Shown here in pieces: positions 42,901 to 53,224 of a stretch of 64,000 nucleotides of DNA (its first letter is position 1; every line of letters starts with the position of its first letter). The translations under genes and the position numbers were made by a program. This DNA comes from Ravibacter arvi (GTDB lineage: Bacteria; Bacteroidota; Bacteroidia; Cytophagales; Spirosomataceae), in contig NZ_BAABEY010000026.1 of the NCBI RefSeq assembly GCF_039540405.1, positions 211,610 through 275,609 on the forward strand. Reading direction: 5' to 3'. Under the pieces are notes generated by a model that saw only the letters and a list, made by a program, of their open reading frames with translations, had not been told where the DNA came from and searched no databases.

Positions 42901-43538
42901 AAAGGATTGAAGTGGCCATTGTAGACGACCACGCGGTGGTAATAGACGGCCTCGTGGCAATGCTTTCTTCCTGCGATGAGATCCGGATTGTCTATACCAC
43001 ACACAACGGAAGGGATTTGCTCGAATACTTACAGGCAAATGTGCCCGATGTATTGCTGATGGATATCCAGATGCCTGAAATCGGCGGTATTGAATTAGCA
43101 AGGCTTGTTTTGCAGCGGCAACCGAAAGTGAAAATTATTGCCTTCAGCAGTTTTGACGATTCCGGCTACGTGAAAAGTGTCATGCGAAAGGGAGCCAAGG
43201 GCTACCTCCTGAAAAACTCGGATAAGCAGACGATCATCCGGGCGATCGGGCGCGTGATGAGCGGGGAAGAATTTTTGGATGATGCCATCAAAAATATCAT
43301 CCTGCAGGAGACGATTACGGGGCGGCGCAGATCCATTTACGAGATACCGCTCACCAAAAGGGAAAAAGAACTGGTGAAGCTGATCGCCGAAGGCCATTCG
43401 AGCCAGGAAATTGCCGACAAATTGTATATTAGCCTGAGAACGGTCGAAACGCACCGCCTGAATATCAAACAGAAAATGGGGGTAAAAAATACGGCGGGCC
43501 TATTGAAGGAGGCCGTAAAAAGGGGTTTGATCGATTAA
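42897..43538 (+). CDS. NarL/LuxR-family response regulator
   Basis: 213 residues. Receiver domain (1-120) with acidic DDH near the start and phosphoacceptor in LLMDIQMPEIGG, conserved K in AKGYLLK; LuxR-type HTH (about 148-208, LTKREKELVKLIAEGHSSQE and SLRTVETHRLNIKQKMG). Phosphorylated by the kinase encoded upstream, with which its start overlaps by four bases. Target genes unknown; its own operon is a usual first candidate. Complete. Confidence 0.93.
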   Translation: MKRIEVAIVDDHAVVIDGLVAMLSSCDEIRIVYTTHNGRDLLEYLQANVPDVLLMDIQMPEIGGIELARLVLQRQPKVKIIAFSSFDDSGYVKSVMRKGAKGYLLKNSDKQTIIRAIGRVMSGEEFLDDAIKNIILQETITGRRRSIYEIPLTKREKELVKLIAEGHSSQEIADKLYISLRTVETHRLNIKQKMGVKNTAGLLKEAVKRGLID

Positions 43539-43597
43539 ATCCCGCAGCGGAAGCCGTGATGGAAATGATTCCGGAAATAAGCGGTTCCAGGCTTCAA

Positions 43598-46500
43598 TCA
43601 TTCCGCTCCGCTAACCGGGTTCCTGATCTCATTCGGGTTTTTACCGAATATTTTTTTGAATTCCCGGCTAAAATACCGGTTGTCTTCAAAACCTATCATA
43701 GTGGCTACTTCACTGACGAGGTAAACGCCGGACTCCAGCAGTTTACGGGCTTCATTGAAACGGATTGATTTTACAAAGTCATTGACCGTCATACCGGTAA
43801 GGGACCGCAATTTCCGGTATAGTGCAGACACGCTCATCGCCATCTCCCTGGCCAGTTCATTGACGCCAAAATCCGGGTCGGAAATGTTTTCGGCCACCAA
43901 AGTTTTAAGCCTTGCAATAAACGCCTCGTTCAGGTCCCGCGCAAGGGAGTCCCCGCTGTCCTGCTCCTGAAACAGCGACCTGCGATAGCGTTCCATCAGG
44001 TTGTCTCTGACGCGGATCGCGTTGTCGATCTTTAATTCCAGAATTCTGGGGTCGAACGGTTTGGTGAGGTAGTCGTCTGCCCCGCTTGCCAGACCTTCGA
44101 TAATCTGCTCGTTTTGGGTGCGTGCCGTCAGCAGCACCACCGGTATGTGAGCGGTGGCGGTAGTGTTTTTAAGCTCACTGCATACCTCCAGGCCGTTCAT
44201 TCCGGGCATCATGACATCACACAAAACCAGGTCGGGAATGTGTTCCCTGGCCAGTTCCAGTCCCTGCAGGCCGTTTGAAGCTTCGAGGGTGTTGAACTTC
44301 CCGCCCAGAAGCTCCCTGATAAATGCGCGCAATTCATCATTGTCTTCTATCACCAGGATCGTGTTGCCTGTTTGGGGCCGTTCGGCCGTACCGTTGGCGG
44401 TGACTCCCGCCGTTTCAGTAAAGACAGGGACAATTTCTCCAGTATCTTCGGATTTGATTTCGTCCGGGGAAAAATGACGTTTATTTTGCCGCAAGTGAAC
44501 GGCGAGGACCGTGCTGCCCGGCTCCGGTCCGCTTGCCGGCCGGCTTTCGGCGGTAAGACGGCCACGATGCTGCTCTACAATTTTTTTGGACAGCGCCAGC
44601 CCGATCCCATAGCCCGGTTTTTCGGAATCCGCCTGGTAGTAGTAGGTAAACAGTTGTGCCAGGTATTCTTTGGCTATCCCTTTTCCGTTGTCTTCGACAG
44701 AGATGTGCACTTCGTCCGGCGTTTCTGTAATGCATACCCTCACCTTTCCGCCATCCGGCGTGAATTTGTAGGCGTTGCTCAGCAGGTTATAAAATACTTT
44801 CTGCATCTGGGCCACGTCAAACCAGAGACGTACTTCGGTTTCGGGGCAGACAAGCACCGTCTCTATGTCTTTTTCTTTGGCAAGGTGCTCAAATGCAGAG
44901 AGGACGCTTTTGATGATTTTGACGACGTCATACGCCTGTACCTGTAGCCGGACGTTGCCGCTCTGTATTTTGCGGAAGTCGAGCAATTCATTGACAAGCA
45001 ACATGAGCCGGTCGGAATTGTTACGTGCGTAGTTGAGGTTATTTTCAATATTCTTCCCCGTTTTGAATTGCTCGTAAACCCTTTCGAGCGGACCGCTGAT
45101 CAGCGAAAGGTGTGTCCTGATTTCATGAGAAACATTGGTGAAGAAATCGAGTTTGGCCTGGTTCAGCGCGTTTTCCCTTCTGAATGAGCTGCGGAGCCAG
45201 AAAAAACGGGTAACGGTGTAGACGATCAGAGCTGTCAGAAGAAGATAGCTCAGGTAGGCGTACCAGGTTTTCCACCAGGGGGGGCGGACGGTAATTTTAA
45301 GCTGAAGCGGCTTAGGGTTCCGGTAGCCGTCTCCATTGGCTGCTTCTACCAAAAATGTATAGGTGCCCGGCGGCAGGTTCATGTACGTGGCGGACGGCAC
45401 CGGGGCATCGTTCCATTCCTTGTCGAACCCATCCAGCCGGTAGCGGTATTTATTCTGATGTGAGCGGGCAAAGCTCAAAAGAGCGAAATCCAGGGAAAAT
45501 ATGTTCTGGTCATGTCTGAACACAATCTCTTTCACCCGGCTCACGTCCTGTGTCAGTATGCCGGTTTCATCGTTCGCCCTGACTACTTTATTAAAGAGCC
45601 TTAATGAACTGATTACGAGCGGGGCCTGCTTGTCGTTCGTTGAAACCTGGTGCGTGTTCACAGAAAACATTTCCCGGGTTGTATTGAAAAACAAGGTGCC
45701 GGTGCGGTCTTTCATCGTCGCATTCAGTAATAACAACGCGTTTTTGGGCAGTCCATCCTTATAGCCGTAAGACTGCAGCGTTTTTTTGTCCGGATGGAAG
45801 CGAAGCAGGCGGTTCCCATTGCTAATCCATAAATATCCGTCCGGATCGGATTGGATGTCGTCCCCGCTAAGCGGCAGCCGGTTAACGTCATCCCGGTATA
45901 GGTCGAATCGCCGGGTACCGGGATCATATAGCCTGATCCCCTGAAGCGTTGCCAGCCAAATTCTTCCGGCGGGGTCCTCTGCTATTCGCCACACAAATGC
46001 ATAACCCGCATTTTCCGGGGAAACAGTTTGGTTCAACAGGATCTTTTCGGCCTGCTCCGTTCCGTTCCGGATCAACCAAACCTGGTTATCGTCGCCTCCC
46101 CAGATATTCCCTTTCGAGTCTTCGAGGAGACTGCCCAGTACGGCTTGTACACCGGTGTCATGAAAAGTTGCCGTTTGTTTGTCGAACCGGAGCAGCCCGG
46201 GACCGCCGCCGACCCAAAGCCTGCCGAACCGGTCCTGGATGATACAGAGAACCCTGCTCCGGCCGTTTGGGACTACCAACCGGCTTGGGAACGGGTAGTC
46301 TTTCCGAAGTCCCGTCTTTAAATCATAGCTTCTCAGCAGCGTGTTTTCCGCGCACCAGATCACGTCTTGCTCATCAATGAAAAAATGGTCAATGTTTTTT
46401 ACGAAGCCTGCGTCCAGGCTGTAGCCGACGGTTTTGTTAGTGGTTCTGTCAAAAAGTACGACCTGCTTCTTATCCTGTGCCATCAGCCAGGGTCTCTGGT

Positions 46501-47617
46501 CGGGTGTAAGCCCCATCAGGCCTCCGTTGAACCGGTCTTCAGCGGTATATTGATGGTTGAAAGGCCACCTTGAAAATACCGGGGACGACAGGTTCAGATA
46601 GTCGATTGCCGAATTGGTAGTACCCAGCTACAGACCGCCTTCACGATCCCGGAACATCGACAGGATGGCATTATTAGCCAGGCTTCGGTCATCTGCCGGA
46701 TCATTCATATACCATTGTGACTTCTGATTGTTTTTGTCAAAATCCACCAGGCCCGACATGGTGGCTATCCATATCCGCCCGTCTTCTCCGGGAGTAAAAG
46801 AAGAGATCACCGGCCAGCCGCCATTCGCGTCCGTGAAGTTTTCGATCAGCCGGAATTCATGCGTGGAAATATCGAACTGCATCAGTCCGCCGGTCTTGAG
46901 GCCGAGCCAGAGGCGCCCTGAACGGTCATTGTAGATCTGGGCGAAATTGTTGGTTGCCGGTAATCTCGGGTCCGGGCGCACCGTAAACACCTTTTGCGTG
47001 TCGCCGTCCAGCATAACCAGGCCCCTGGAGGTTGCAAGCCACAATTCGTTTTTTGCTCCCGTAGCAATACCGCGTACAACGTAGCGTGGCTCACCCGGCC
47101 TGGTTTGCAGGAAATGCGTAAAGCTGGTCCGGCCATTTTTAGTCTCGACCCGCTCCAGTCCGCTCATCGTTCCTACCCAGATGTTCTTTTGCTTGTCTTC
47201 CGCAATACAATTGACCTCAACGGTACTAATCGAGCCGGCCGCTTTTTTATCCGGCTTATAGGTCCGGAAGGTCTCGTTTTTGCTGTCGTACTTGCTCAGC
47301 CCGCCCAGGCTGCAAACCCAGAGTGCTCCCCGGGAATCACAAAAAACAGCGGTGGTATACGTGGAAGGCAATGACGCGGGATCTCCCGGAAGGTGTTTGA
47401 ATACTTTGAAATTCGATGCGTTATACCTGAACAGTCCGCCGGTGGATGCATACCACATAAACCTCAGGCTATCCTGGGATATGGAGTAGATAAAACTTTG
47501 CGGAGCGCCTTCATTATCAGAAAAGTGACGGAAAACCTGGGCAAGGCCGGTATGGGGCAGGCAAAATTCCCGGGCCAGAAGAATCAACAGGCAGACAGAA
47601 AATTTTACTGTATTCAA
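43598..47617 (-). pseudogene. Hybrid two-component regulator interrupted by one in-frame amber codon
   Basis: One continuous frame of 1340 codons with the same architecture as the paralogue at 31651: signal sequence, Reg_prop repeats, Y_Y_Y, membrane helix (near codon 781), HisKA (SHEIRTHLSLI, near 832), HATPase_c, receiver, AraC HTH. Codon 330 (46628-46630) is TAG in the Reg_prop motif DREGGL-stop-LGTT. The paralogue has DNQGGLWLGSYY there, so TGG (Trp) changed to TAG. Nothing else is damaged in the following 1000 codons, implying a very recent mutation, a read-through codon, or a sequencing error. The start is TTG at 47617 (NTVKFSVCLLILLAREF); I find no in-frame ATG. Without read-through only a 329-residue propeller fragment is made, with no kinase. 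Confidence 0.88.
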
Positions 47618-47709
47618 TTTGAATTTTATCGAAAAACTCCGGCCATTTAATGTGGCTCAAATGGGTATACGGTAAACCAGATGGATATCCGTGTAAAGAT
47701 ACTCAAACT

Positions 47710-48462
47710 TCACCCAATAAAAACCGGAGCGTTTTGATTCGCGGGGTTGAACTTTTCCAGGCAGGCCTGCTTGTAGTTCCTCCCGATGGGAATCCTGGTA
47801 TTTTCTACCACCAGGTAATTGGGGTTATAACCTTTCACCTTGTTCAGGGGAACAATAAACGAACGGTGCACCCTCAAAAAGGCGCGGATAGGCAGCAAAT
47901 TTTCCACCGAGCTGATCTTCTGCTTGGTCAGGTAGGTGCCCTTTTTTGAAACCACTTTGATATAGTCCTTAAGGCTTTCAATCCACAGGATTTCATCGGT
48001 GTCCAATTTGATCAGCTGGCGGTCTATACGCATGTAGATATAAAAAGGCTGGGAGGCTGCAGCAGGAGCCGGAATTTCAGGTAAGGGCTGCCCGGCTGCC
48101 TGTAACTGGTGCAGGCTCATCACTTTATCGACGGCCCGGAGAAAACGATCGAAGGGGATTGGCTTTAGCAGATAATCCACTGCGTTCAGCTCAAACCCTT
48201 CTACGGCATATTCCTGGTAGGCTGTAGTAAAAATGACCAGGGGAGGTTTTTGCAGGCTCCTGACAAGGTCGGTTCCTGACAAGCCGGGCATACTAATGTC
48301 GAGAAAGATCAGGTCTACATTGTTTTTTTTAAGTTCCTGGAATGCCTGGATGGCGTTGCTGAATGTTGCCAGCAGTTCCAGCCCCGGAATTTGCGCTACA
48401 TACTTTTTAATTACTTCGACCGCGTGGGGCTCGTCGTCTACGATCAGGGTTCTTATAGACAT
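47710..48462 (-). CDS. LytTR-family response regulator
   Basis: 250 residues. Receiver domain (1-118) with IVDDEPHAVEVIKKYV at the start and phosphoacceptor in LIFLDISMPGLSG; LytTR DNA-binding domain (about 145-245, IDRQLIKLDTDEILWIESLK and RVHRSFIVPLNKVKGYN). Works with the LytS-type kinase encoded just upstream (13-base gap). Such pairs regulate cell-surface and metabolic functions in Bacteroidota; the targets here are unknown. Complete. Confidence 0.92.
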   Translation of the reverse strand: MSIRTLIVDDEPHAVEVIKKYVAQIPGLELLATFSNAIQAFQELKKNNVDLIFLDISMPGLSGTDLVRSLQKPPLVIFTTAYQEYAVEGFELNAVDYLLKPIPFDRFLRAVDKVMSLHQLQAAGQPLPEIPAPAAASQPFYIYMRIDRQLIKLDTDEILWIESLKDYIKVVSKKGTYLTKQKISSVENLLPIRAFLRVHRSFIVPLNKVKGYNPNYLVVENTRIPIGRNYKQACLEKFNPANQNAPVFIG

Positions 48463-48475
48463 GGTATTCGTCCGG

Positions 48476-49537
48476 TCAAGGGGCCAGGTTAATAGTCAAT
48501 ACGGTTATGAAGCAATCCTGCTCGTCGAAAAAAGCGAGTGAGTGCCGTCCCGGGTATAAGAGGCTCAGGCGTTTGCGTACATTTTCGATGCCGATTTTAC
48601 CGGCGGGGTTGCCTGCAGGCTCATTTGTTTCGGGCTTGCTGTTACTGACATTAAAGGTAAGATCAGTTCCCTGAATATGTAACTGGATATTGATCCACGG
48701 AGTTCCTACGGTAGTTGCGGTACCGTGTTTAAAAGCATTTTCCACCAAAGGGAGCATAAGCAAGGGTGTAATCTGGAGCATACCTGTATTTTCACAAATG
48801 AACACGTTCAGCTCAAGGCGGTCCTCATACCTGATTTTTTCAAGTTTGATATAATCCTGTAAAATCTCGATATCCCGCTTCAGCGAAACCAGTCGCGCGG
48901 TGCATTCATACAGGGAATACCGGAGTATATTGGAGATCCCCAGCACCACTTCCGGTGTTTTATCCGATTTGTCTAACGAGAGCGAATAGATATTGTTGAG
49001 TGAATTGAAGAGAAAATGAGGGTGTAGTTGCGCTTTTAACGAATCAAGCTCGGCCTGTAGCGCAGACTGTTTCCGTTCATGCGATAACGTAAACAGCCTC
49101 AGTGTTATCCCGATCCATACTACTGCGTTGCTTCTTTCGATGGCCGTTGCGAAGAAAATCGGGTTGAACAGTTGCTCGGTGCGACTCATCTGCATTCTAC
49201 CCCAGGAAAAACTGCTGTCGCTGTGTTTATAAAACCAGTAGATGTACGGATCCGTTACAAAAATCTCGGCGATCCTGTAGATAAAAGCGATTAAAGCCAT
49301 TAAAGCCAGGGTAACCAGAAAGGCGTTCAGGTAACGGCCTTTGATATAGAGGTTTTTGACGACCAGGTAATCAACCAGGTAAAAATAGAGCATATGCACG
49401 GGTAAAAGCATGGCAATTACTTTTACGCCGAGCTCGAAACTTTCGTAAGCGGTGCCGTAGATATAGGTCAACAGCAGGAAAGCGGCAAACCAGAAACCTG
49501 CATGTTTCAGAGCGGGGTGTTTCGTCGTCAAGGTCAA
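48476..49537 (-). CDS. LytS-type sensor histidine kinase (His_kinase/HATPase)
   Basis: 353 residues with four membrane helices (about 12-150), then the His_kinase domain with phosphoacceptor in LKAQLHPHFLFNSLNNIYSL (about 185-205) and a HATPase region with PLLMLPLVENAFKHGT and GIGIENVRKRLSLLYPGR-like ends. The predicted start is TTG at 49537; the next in-frame ATG would remove the first helix. TAATTTTG, a -7 match, lies at 49554-49561 on the minus strand, 16 bases upstream, which supports the TTG and implies a very short leader. Signals through the LytTR regulator downstream. Confidence 0.88.
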   Translation of the reverse strand: MTLTTKHPALKHAGFWFAAFLLLTYIYGTAYESFELGVKVIAMLLPVHMLYFYLVDYLVVKNLYIKGRYLNAFLVTLALMALIAFIYRIAEIFVTDPYIYWFYKHSDSSFSWGRMQMSRTEQLFNPIFFATAIERSNAVVWIGITLRLFTLSHERKQSALQAELDSLKAQLHPHFLFNSLNNIYSLSLDKSDKTPEVVLGISNILRYSLYECTARLVSLKRDIEILQDYIKLEKIRYEDRLELNVFICENTGMLQITPLLMLPLVENAFKHGTATTVGTPWINIQLHIQGTDLTFNVSNSKPETNEPAGNPAGKIGIENVRKRLSLLYPGRHSLAFFDEQDCFITVLTINLAP

Positions 49538-49778
49538 CGATGTTTGATTGCCTCAAAATTAACAGGTAACGTGTAAAACAGGTGGTATTGTAGACAGAAT
49601 CAACTTTTTGTCGACGGAAGTCCGCTTTTGCAGAAAGCCGTGAGGTTACCCGTATCCGGGTGCCGCTCATCGACGTTTTTTACCCTTCGCCTCCGGAGGC
49701 CGGTATCGGTCGACAGAAGTTTTTTGGGGTTGGGGAAGCGCTCAATATTGTACCCGGATTTAAAAACAACAGTTTAAC

Positions 49779-50261
49779 ATGAACGTCAATGATCTGCTGC
49801 AGGCTGAAAAAGCGATTGCGCCTGCGTATCGGAGTTACAACGGGGGGTATTTCAAAACCCTGCTTTCACCCGCGCAAACAGGCGGTGAAATGGCTCTATT
49901 GGATATGGTACTGCCCCGGGGCGCTGAACCGCCTCCACATGTACATGAAAGGGAGGATGAAACATTTTACATCCTGGATGGGACCGTACAGTTTGTCGTC
50001 GACGGCGTTGTCCATACGCTTACTACCGGAGCCGCATTGTTTGCTCCGCGGCGCATCCCGCATTACTTCAGGATACTGACTGATTCGGCGCATATCCTAG
50101 CCCTGATGACACCCGGTGACCTGTGGAATTACTTTATCGAATTCAGTGAACCCGGCGGTGAAACGCCGCGGATTACTGTACCGCAGCCGCCGACACCGGA
50201 ACAAATTCAGTACCTGGCCGAAAGGCTTTCCGACCGGTACCGCTTAAGTCTTATTATCTAA
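49779..50261 (+). CDS. Cupin-domain protein
   Basis: 160 residues, single cupin_2 barrel. Metal-ligand pattern PPHVHEREDETFYILDG (about 49-65) with two His and two Glu, then second cupin motif around ALFAPRRIPHYFRI with its His. Likely a small dioxygenase/isomerase-type or sensor cupin; the substrate is unknown (quercetinase-like relatives exist). Its stop overlaps the next start (TAATG), so it is translationally coupled to the YceI-family gene. Confidence 0.87.
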   Translation: MNVNDLLQAEKAIAPAYRSYNGGYFKTLLSPAQTGGEMALLDMVLPRGAEPPPHVHEREDETFYILDGTVQFVVDGVVHTLTTGAALFAPRRIPHYFRILTDSAHILALMTPGDLWNYFIEFSEPGGETPRITVPQPPTPEQIQYLAERLSDRYRLSLII

Positions 50262-50878
50262 TGTCAAGCTCTATTCAATCTGTCATGAAACATTTGTTTG
50301 TATCGTTTTTCCTCCTGGTTTCTGTCTGCGCCTGCTCAAAAAAAGACAATGAGCCGTCGCAGACCTATACGGTAGACGGGCCGGGTTCCAAAGTTGAATG
50401 GAAAGGTTCTGCTCCGGATCATTTTCATGTGGGCGCCTTTTCAGTATCCGGCGAAATACGTCGCAGGGCCGGCGGTGAAATTGTAGGCGGCAAATTCAAA
50501 ATCCCGATTGCCAGTATCAGTAACTATGATCTGCCGGACGAGGTGAAACCCCAGTTGCTGGATCACCTGAAAAGCCCCGATTTTTTTAACATGGCGCTTT
50601 ATCCCGAAGCCGCCTTTGAAATTCAGCAGGTAGTTCCTTATGGCAAAGCTTCGGCAGATACTACACATACGATCCGGGGTGCCTTTACCATGCTCGGAAA
50701 GACCAATACGATCAGCTTTCCTGCCAAAATTGTCGCTGAAAACGACAACCTTACGACCCGGGCAAGCTTCCGTTTTGATCGCCTTAAGTGGGGGATGACC
50801 AGTTACAACGACCCGGAGAAGGGGCTTTATATCCTGCCGGAAATTGAAATACAGCTCGACATACGCGCAAAAAAGTAA
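50261..50878 (+). CDS. YceI-family lipoprotein
   Basis: 205 residues from the overlapping ATG at 50261; an inner ATG at 50285 (MKHLFVSFFLLVSVCAC) gives a cleaner lipoprotein signal with a lipobox cysteine and may be the true start. The YceI lipocalin-like barrel (about 35-205) shows GSKVEWKGSAPDHFHVGAFS, LLDHLKSPDFFNMALYPEA and RFDRLKWGMTSYND. YceI proteins bind polyisoprenoids or similar lipids in the periplasm. Coupled to the cupin gene upstream. The region after it is a repeat block. Confidence 0.9.
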   Translation: MSSSIQSVMKHLFVSFFLLVSVCACSKKDNEPSQTYTVDGPGSKVEWKGSAPDHFHVGAFSVSGEIRRRAGGEIVGGKFKIPIASISNYDLPDEVKPQLLDHLKSPDFFNMALYPEAAFEIQQVVPYGKASADTTHTIRGAFTMLGKTNTISFPAKIVAENDNLTTRASFRFDRLKWGMTSYNDPEKGLYILPEIEIQLDIRAKK

Positions 50879-50897
50879 GAAGAGAACCGTAGCCACT

Positions 50898-51660
50898 AAT
50901 TCACGAATGCGCAGGTAGCCGGTTCGTGAATTAGTGGCCACCAATCACGCAAATCAATAGTTAGAGTTATGATTGGCGCCACTAATTCCATTGAAGCACG
51001 TTTGGAGCTTTGATTTAAATAAACAACGCTTAGGTTTTGACCTGGTTGAGGATCAGACATCCGGCAGATTGTGTTAAAGGGGTTCGACGGGCTCACCCGC
51101 CATCCGGACGGCAGCCTCCGGTAGGCAGCCTTCGACAGGCTCAGGCGCCATCCGGACGGCACCATCCGGCAGGCGCCATCCGGACGGCGCCTGAGCCTGT
51201 CGAAGGCTTATCTTTGGATACCCATTCGATAGAAGCCATGCGTTCCATTATCAGCCATCTGTAAGTTTGTTGTACAGAAATTCACGAATGCGCAGGTAGC
51301 CGGTTCGTGAATTAGTGGCCACCAATTACGCAAGTCAATAGTTAGAGTTATGATTGGCGCCACTAATTCCATTGAAGCACGTTTGGTGCTTTGATTTAAA
51401 TAAACAACGCTTAGGTTTTGACCTGGTTGAGGATCAGACATCCGACAGATTGTGTTAAAGGGGTTCGACGGGCTCACCCGCCATCCGGCAGGCGCCATCC
51501 GGACGGTGCCTGAGCCTGTCGAAGGCTTATCTTTGGATACCCACTCAATAGAAGCCATGCGTTCCATTATCAGCCATCTGTAAGTTCGTTGTACAGAAAT
51601 TCACGAATGCGCAGGTAGCCGGTTCGTGAATTAGTGGCCATCAATCACGCAAATCAATAT
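50898..51660 (+). repeat. Two tandem copies and a partial third of the 320-380 bp dispersed repeat
   Basis: AATTCACGAATGCGCAGGTA begins copies at 50898, 51279 and 51598 (spacings 381 and 319; the third is cut after about 60 bases at the next gene). Each copy holds AATTCACGAAT...TTCGTGAATTAGTGG (a 9-11 base stem), TTTAAATAAACAACGCTTAG, TGACCTGGTTGAGGATCAGA, and a variable number of CCTTCGAC/GCTCAGG palindromes, which explains the length difference. An inverted copy lies at 17787-18105. No protein or RNA family recognised. Confidence 0.85.
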
Positions 51661-51665
51661 TAGTT

Positions 51666-52361
51666 ATGAAGCCAATTCGCAACCACATTCAAGTAGTTTT
51701 AGCGCCGATAGTAATTGCAATACTGATGATCGGCGTGACCGCTTGTCAGAATCCGGAAAGCGGCGATGGGCCGGATGTGAGCAAACGGTATAAAGGAATG
51801 GGAAATTCCACAGAAATGCCGGAGGGAGAACCTTATCAGCTTCCCGATGGAATTGTGGCAGGGGAGGCCTTGCCCTTCGTAGAAGCAGATACGTTCAGAT
51901 GCGCGGATCTGTACCCGGAAGATATCCTGGGACTGTCCGAAGGCAGGGTCGATTTATGTATCGAGTTCCAAAATAAAAAAGCCTTCCCGATTGAGGTAAC
52001 GCTGCCGCCGGGTTTGATCGTTGTCTCCAAAAACCTGAAGGTACAGAACGGTATGCTCCTGGAAAGGGTCACATTTGAAGTACCCGCGCAAACCCGGATG
52101 TTCAAACCGATCGGCTTTGCATGCATGAACGGCAACCGGAGTTCCGCACCATACGGCGACGGGTATACCATCGGCCCGGTTACCAACGTGCCGCCCGTCC
52201 TGGAGCTGCTTGCTTTCATTGCAGACAAGGATTTGCACGCAGATACCTATTTGAGCGGCAGTGTCGGCGGTGCAATCCGCAACCTGGGGCACGACGGGAA
52301 GATTAGTAATTTCAATCGCAGCCAATTGGAAAAGCTGCCGCTGAAACAGAGCCTGAGATAG
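51666..52361 (+). CDS. Lipoprotein of unknown function
   Basis: 231 residues. The signal IVIAILMIGVTACQN ends in a lipobox cysteine near residue 27. The mature protein has a polar linker, then a beta-rich domain with RVDLCIEFQNKKAFPIEVTL and PAQTRMFKPIGFACMNGNRS, and helical LELLAFIADKDLHADTYLSG near the end. Not recognised; probably periplasmic. Its ATG begins 6 bases after a truncated copy of the tandem repeat, and a second repeat family follows within 200 bases, so it is bracketed by repeats on both sides. Confidence 0.75.
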   Translation: MKPIRNHIQVVLAPIVIAILMIGVTACQNPESGDGPDVSKRYKGMGNSTEMPEGEPYQLPDGIVAGEALPFVEADTFRCADLYPEDILGLSEGRVDLCIEFQNKKAFPIEVTLPPGLIVVSKNLKVQNGMLLERVTFEVPAQTRMFKPIGFACMNGNRSSAPYGDGYTIGPVTNVPPVLELLAFIADKDLHADTYLSGSVGGAIRNLGHDGKISNFNRSQLEKLPLKQSLR

Positions 52362-52552
52362 CCTGGTCAGGCTGTGTTTTGTCTGCTCCAGGCTTGCCGG
52401 ATGGTCATCCTGAGAGAGGATTTTTTTGCGAAAACACCCTGGAGCGGAGATGACAACGTGATTTAAAAAATCCGCAAATATCGTTGCTGAAAACCTGTAG
52501 CTGTTCTTTTAACCAATGCCAGGCGGTGCCAGCCGGAGGGTCTCGGCCGGAG

Positions 52553-53185
52553 GGTCATCCTGAGCGGAACGCAGTGGAGTCGAAGGATCTCCTGTTGTTA
52601 ACAAAAAGCTTTAAAAATGGGATTGGGTCCCGGGAGCGGGAGATCCCTCGGCTGCGCTCGGAATGACCGTCCGGTTGGTACGCCCCCATCAATAGTGTTG
52701 TCAATGGTAGGGCCTCGGCCGGATGGTCATCCTGAGCGGAACGCAGTGGAGTCGAAGGATCTCCTGTTGTTAACAAAAAGCTTTAAAAATGGGATTGGGT
52801 CCCGGGAGCGGGAGATTCCTCGGCTGCGCTCGGAATGACCGTCCGGACGGCGCGCCCATCCGTAACATTGTCAATGGTAGCGCATCTGCCGGATGGTCAT
52901 CCTGAGCGGAACGCAGTGAAGCCGAAGGATCTCCTTTTATTAAAAAAATCCTATTTAAAGGATTGAGTTCGGGGCGCGGGAGATTCCTCGGCTGCGCTCG
53001 AAATGACCGTCCGGACGGCGCGCCCATCCGTAACATTGTCAATGGTAGCGCATCTGCCGGATGGTCATCCTGAGCGGAACGCAGTGAAGCGGAAGGGTTT
53101 CCTTTTATTAGAAAAATCCTATTTAAAGGATTGGGTCCCGGGAGCGGGAGATTCCTCGGCTGCGCTCGGAATGACCGCCCGGTTG
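52553..53185. repeat. Four tandem copies of the 170-bp hairpin-type repeat
   Basis: Units begin at 52553, 52725, 52895 and 53063 (spacings 172, 170, 168). Left arm GGTCATCCTGAGCGGAACGC, right arm GGGAGAT(T)CCTCGGCTGCGC plus GGAATGACC. A shorter relative with GCGAAAACACC...GGAGATGACAA sits at 52397-52455 and again at 63545-63600. Open frames here are repeat artefacts. This fills the 863-base gap. Confidence 0.9.
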
Positions 53186-53224
53186 GTGTTCCGCTAAGGG
53201 AATGACAGCGCACAGACCGTCATT

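Noticed and set aside
50896..51567. Open frames in the tandem 320-380 bp repeats that translate to short repeated peptides
   Set aside because: The same peptides appear from each repeat copy and from the inverted copy at 17.8 kb; length depends on the number of embedded palindromes, so these are not genes.
52553..53185. Possible CRISPR array
   Set aside because: The units are about 170 bp, contiguous and fold-back, with no unique spacers and no cas genes.
52555..53213. Open frames within the four tandem 170-bp repeats
   Set aside because: Both strands are open because the repeat is self-complementary; the frames simply translate the repeat several times.
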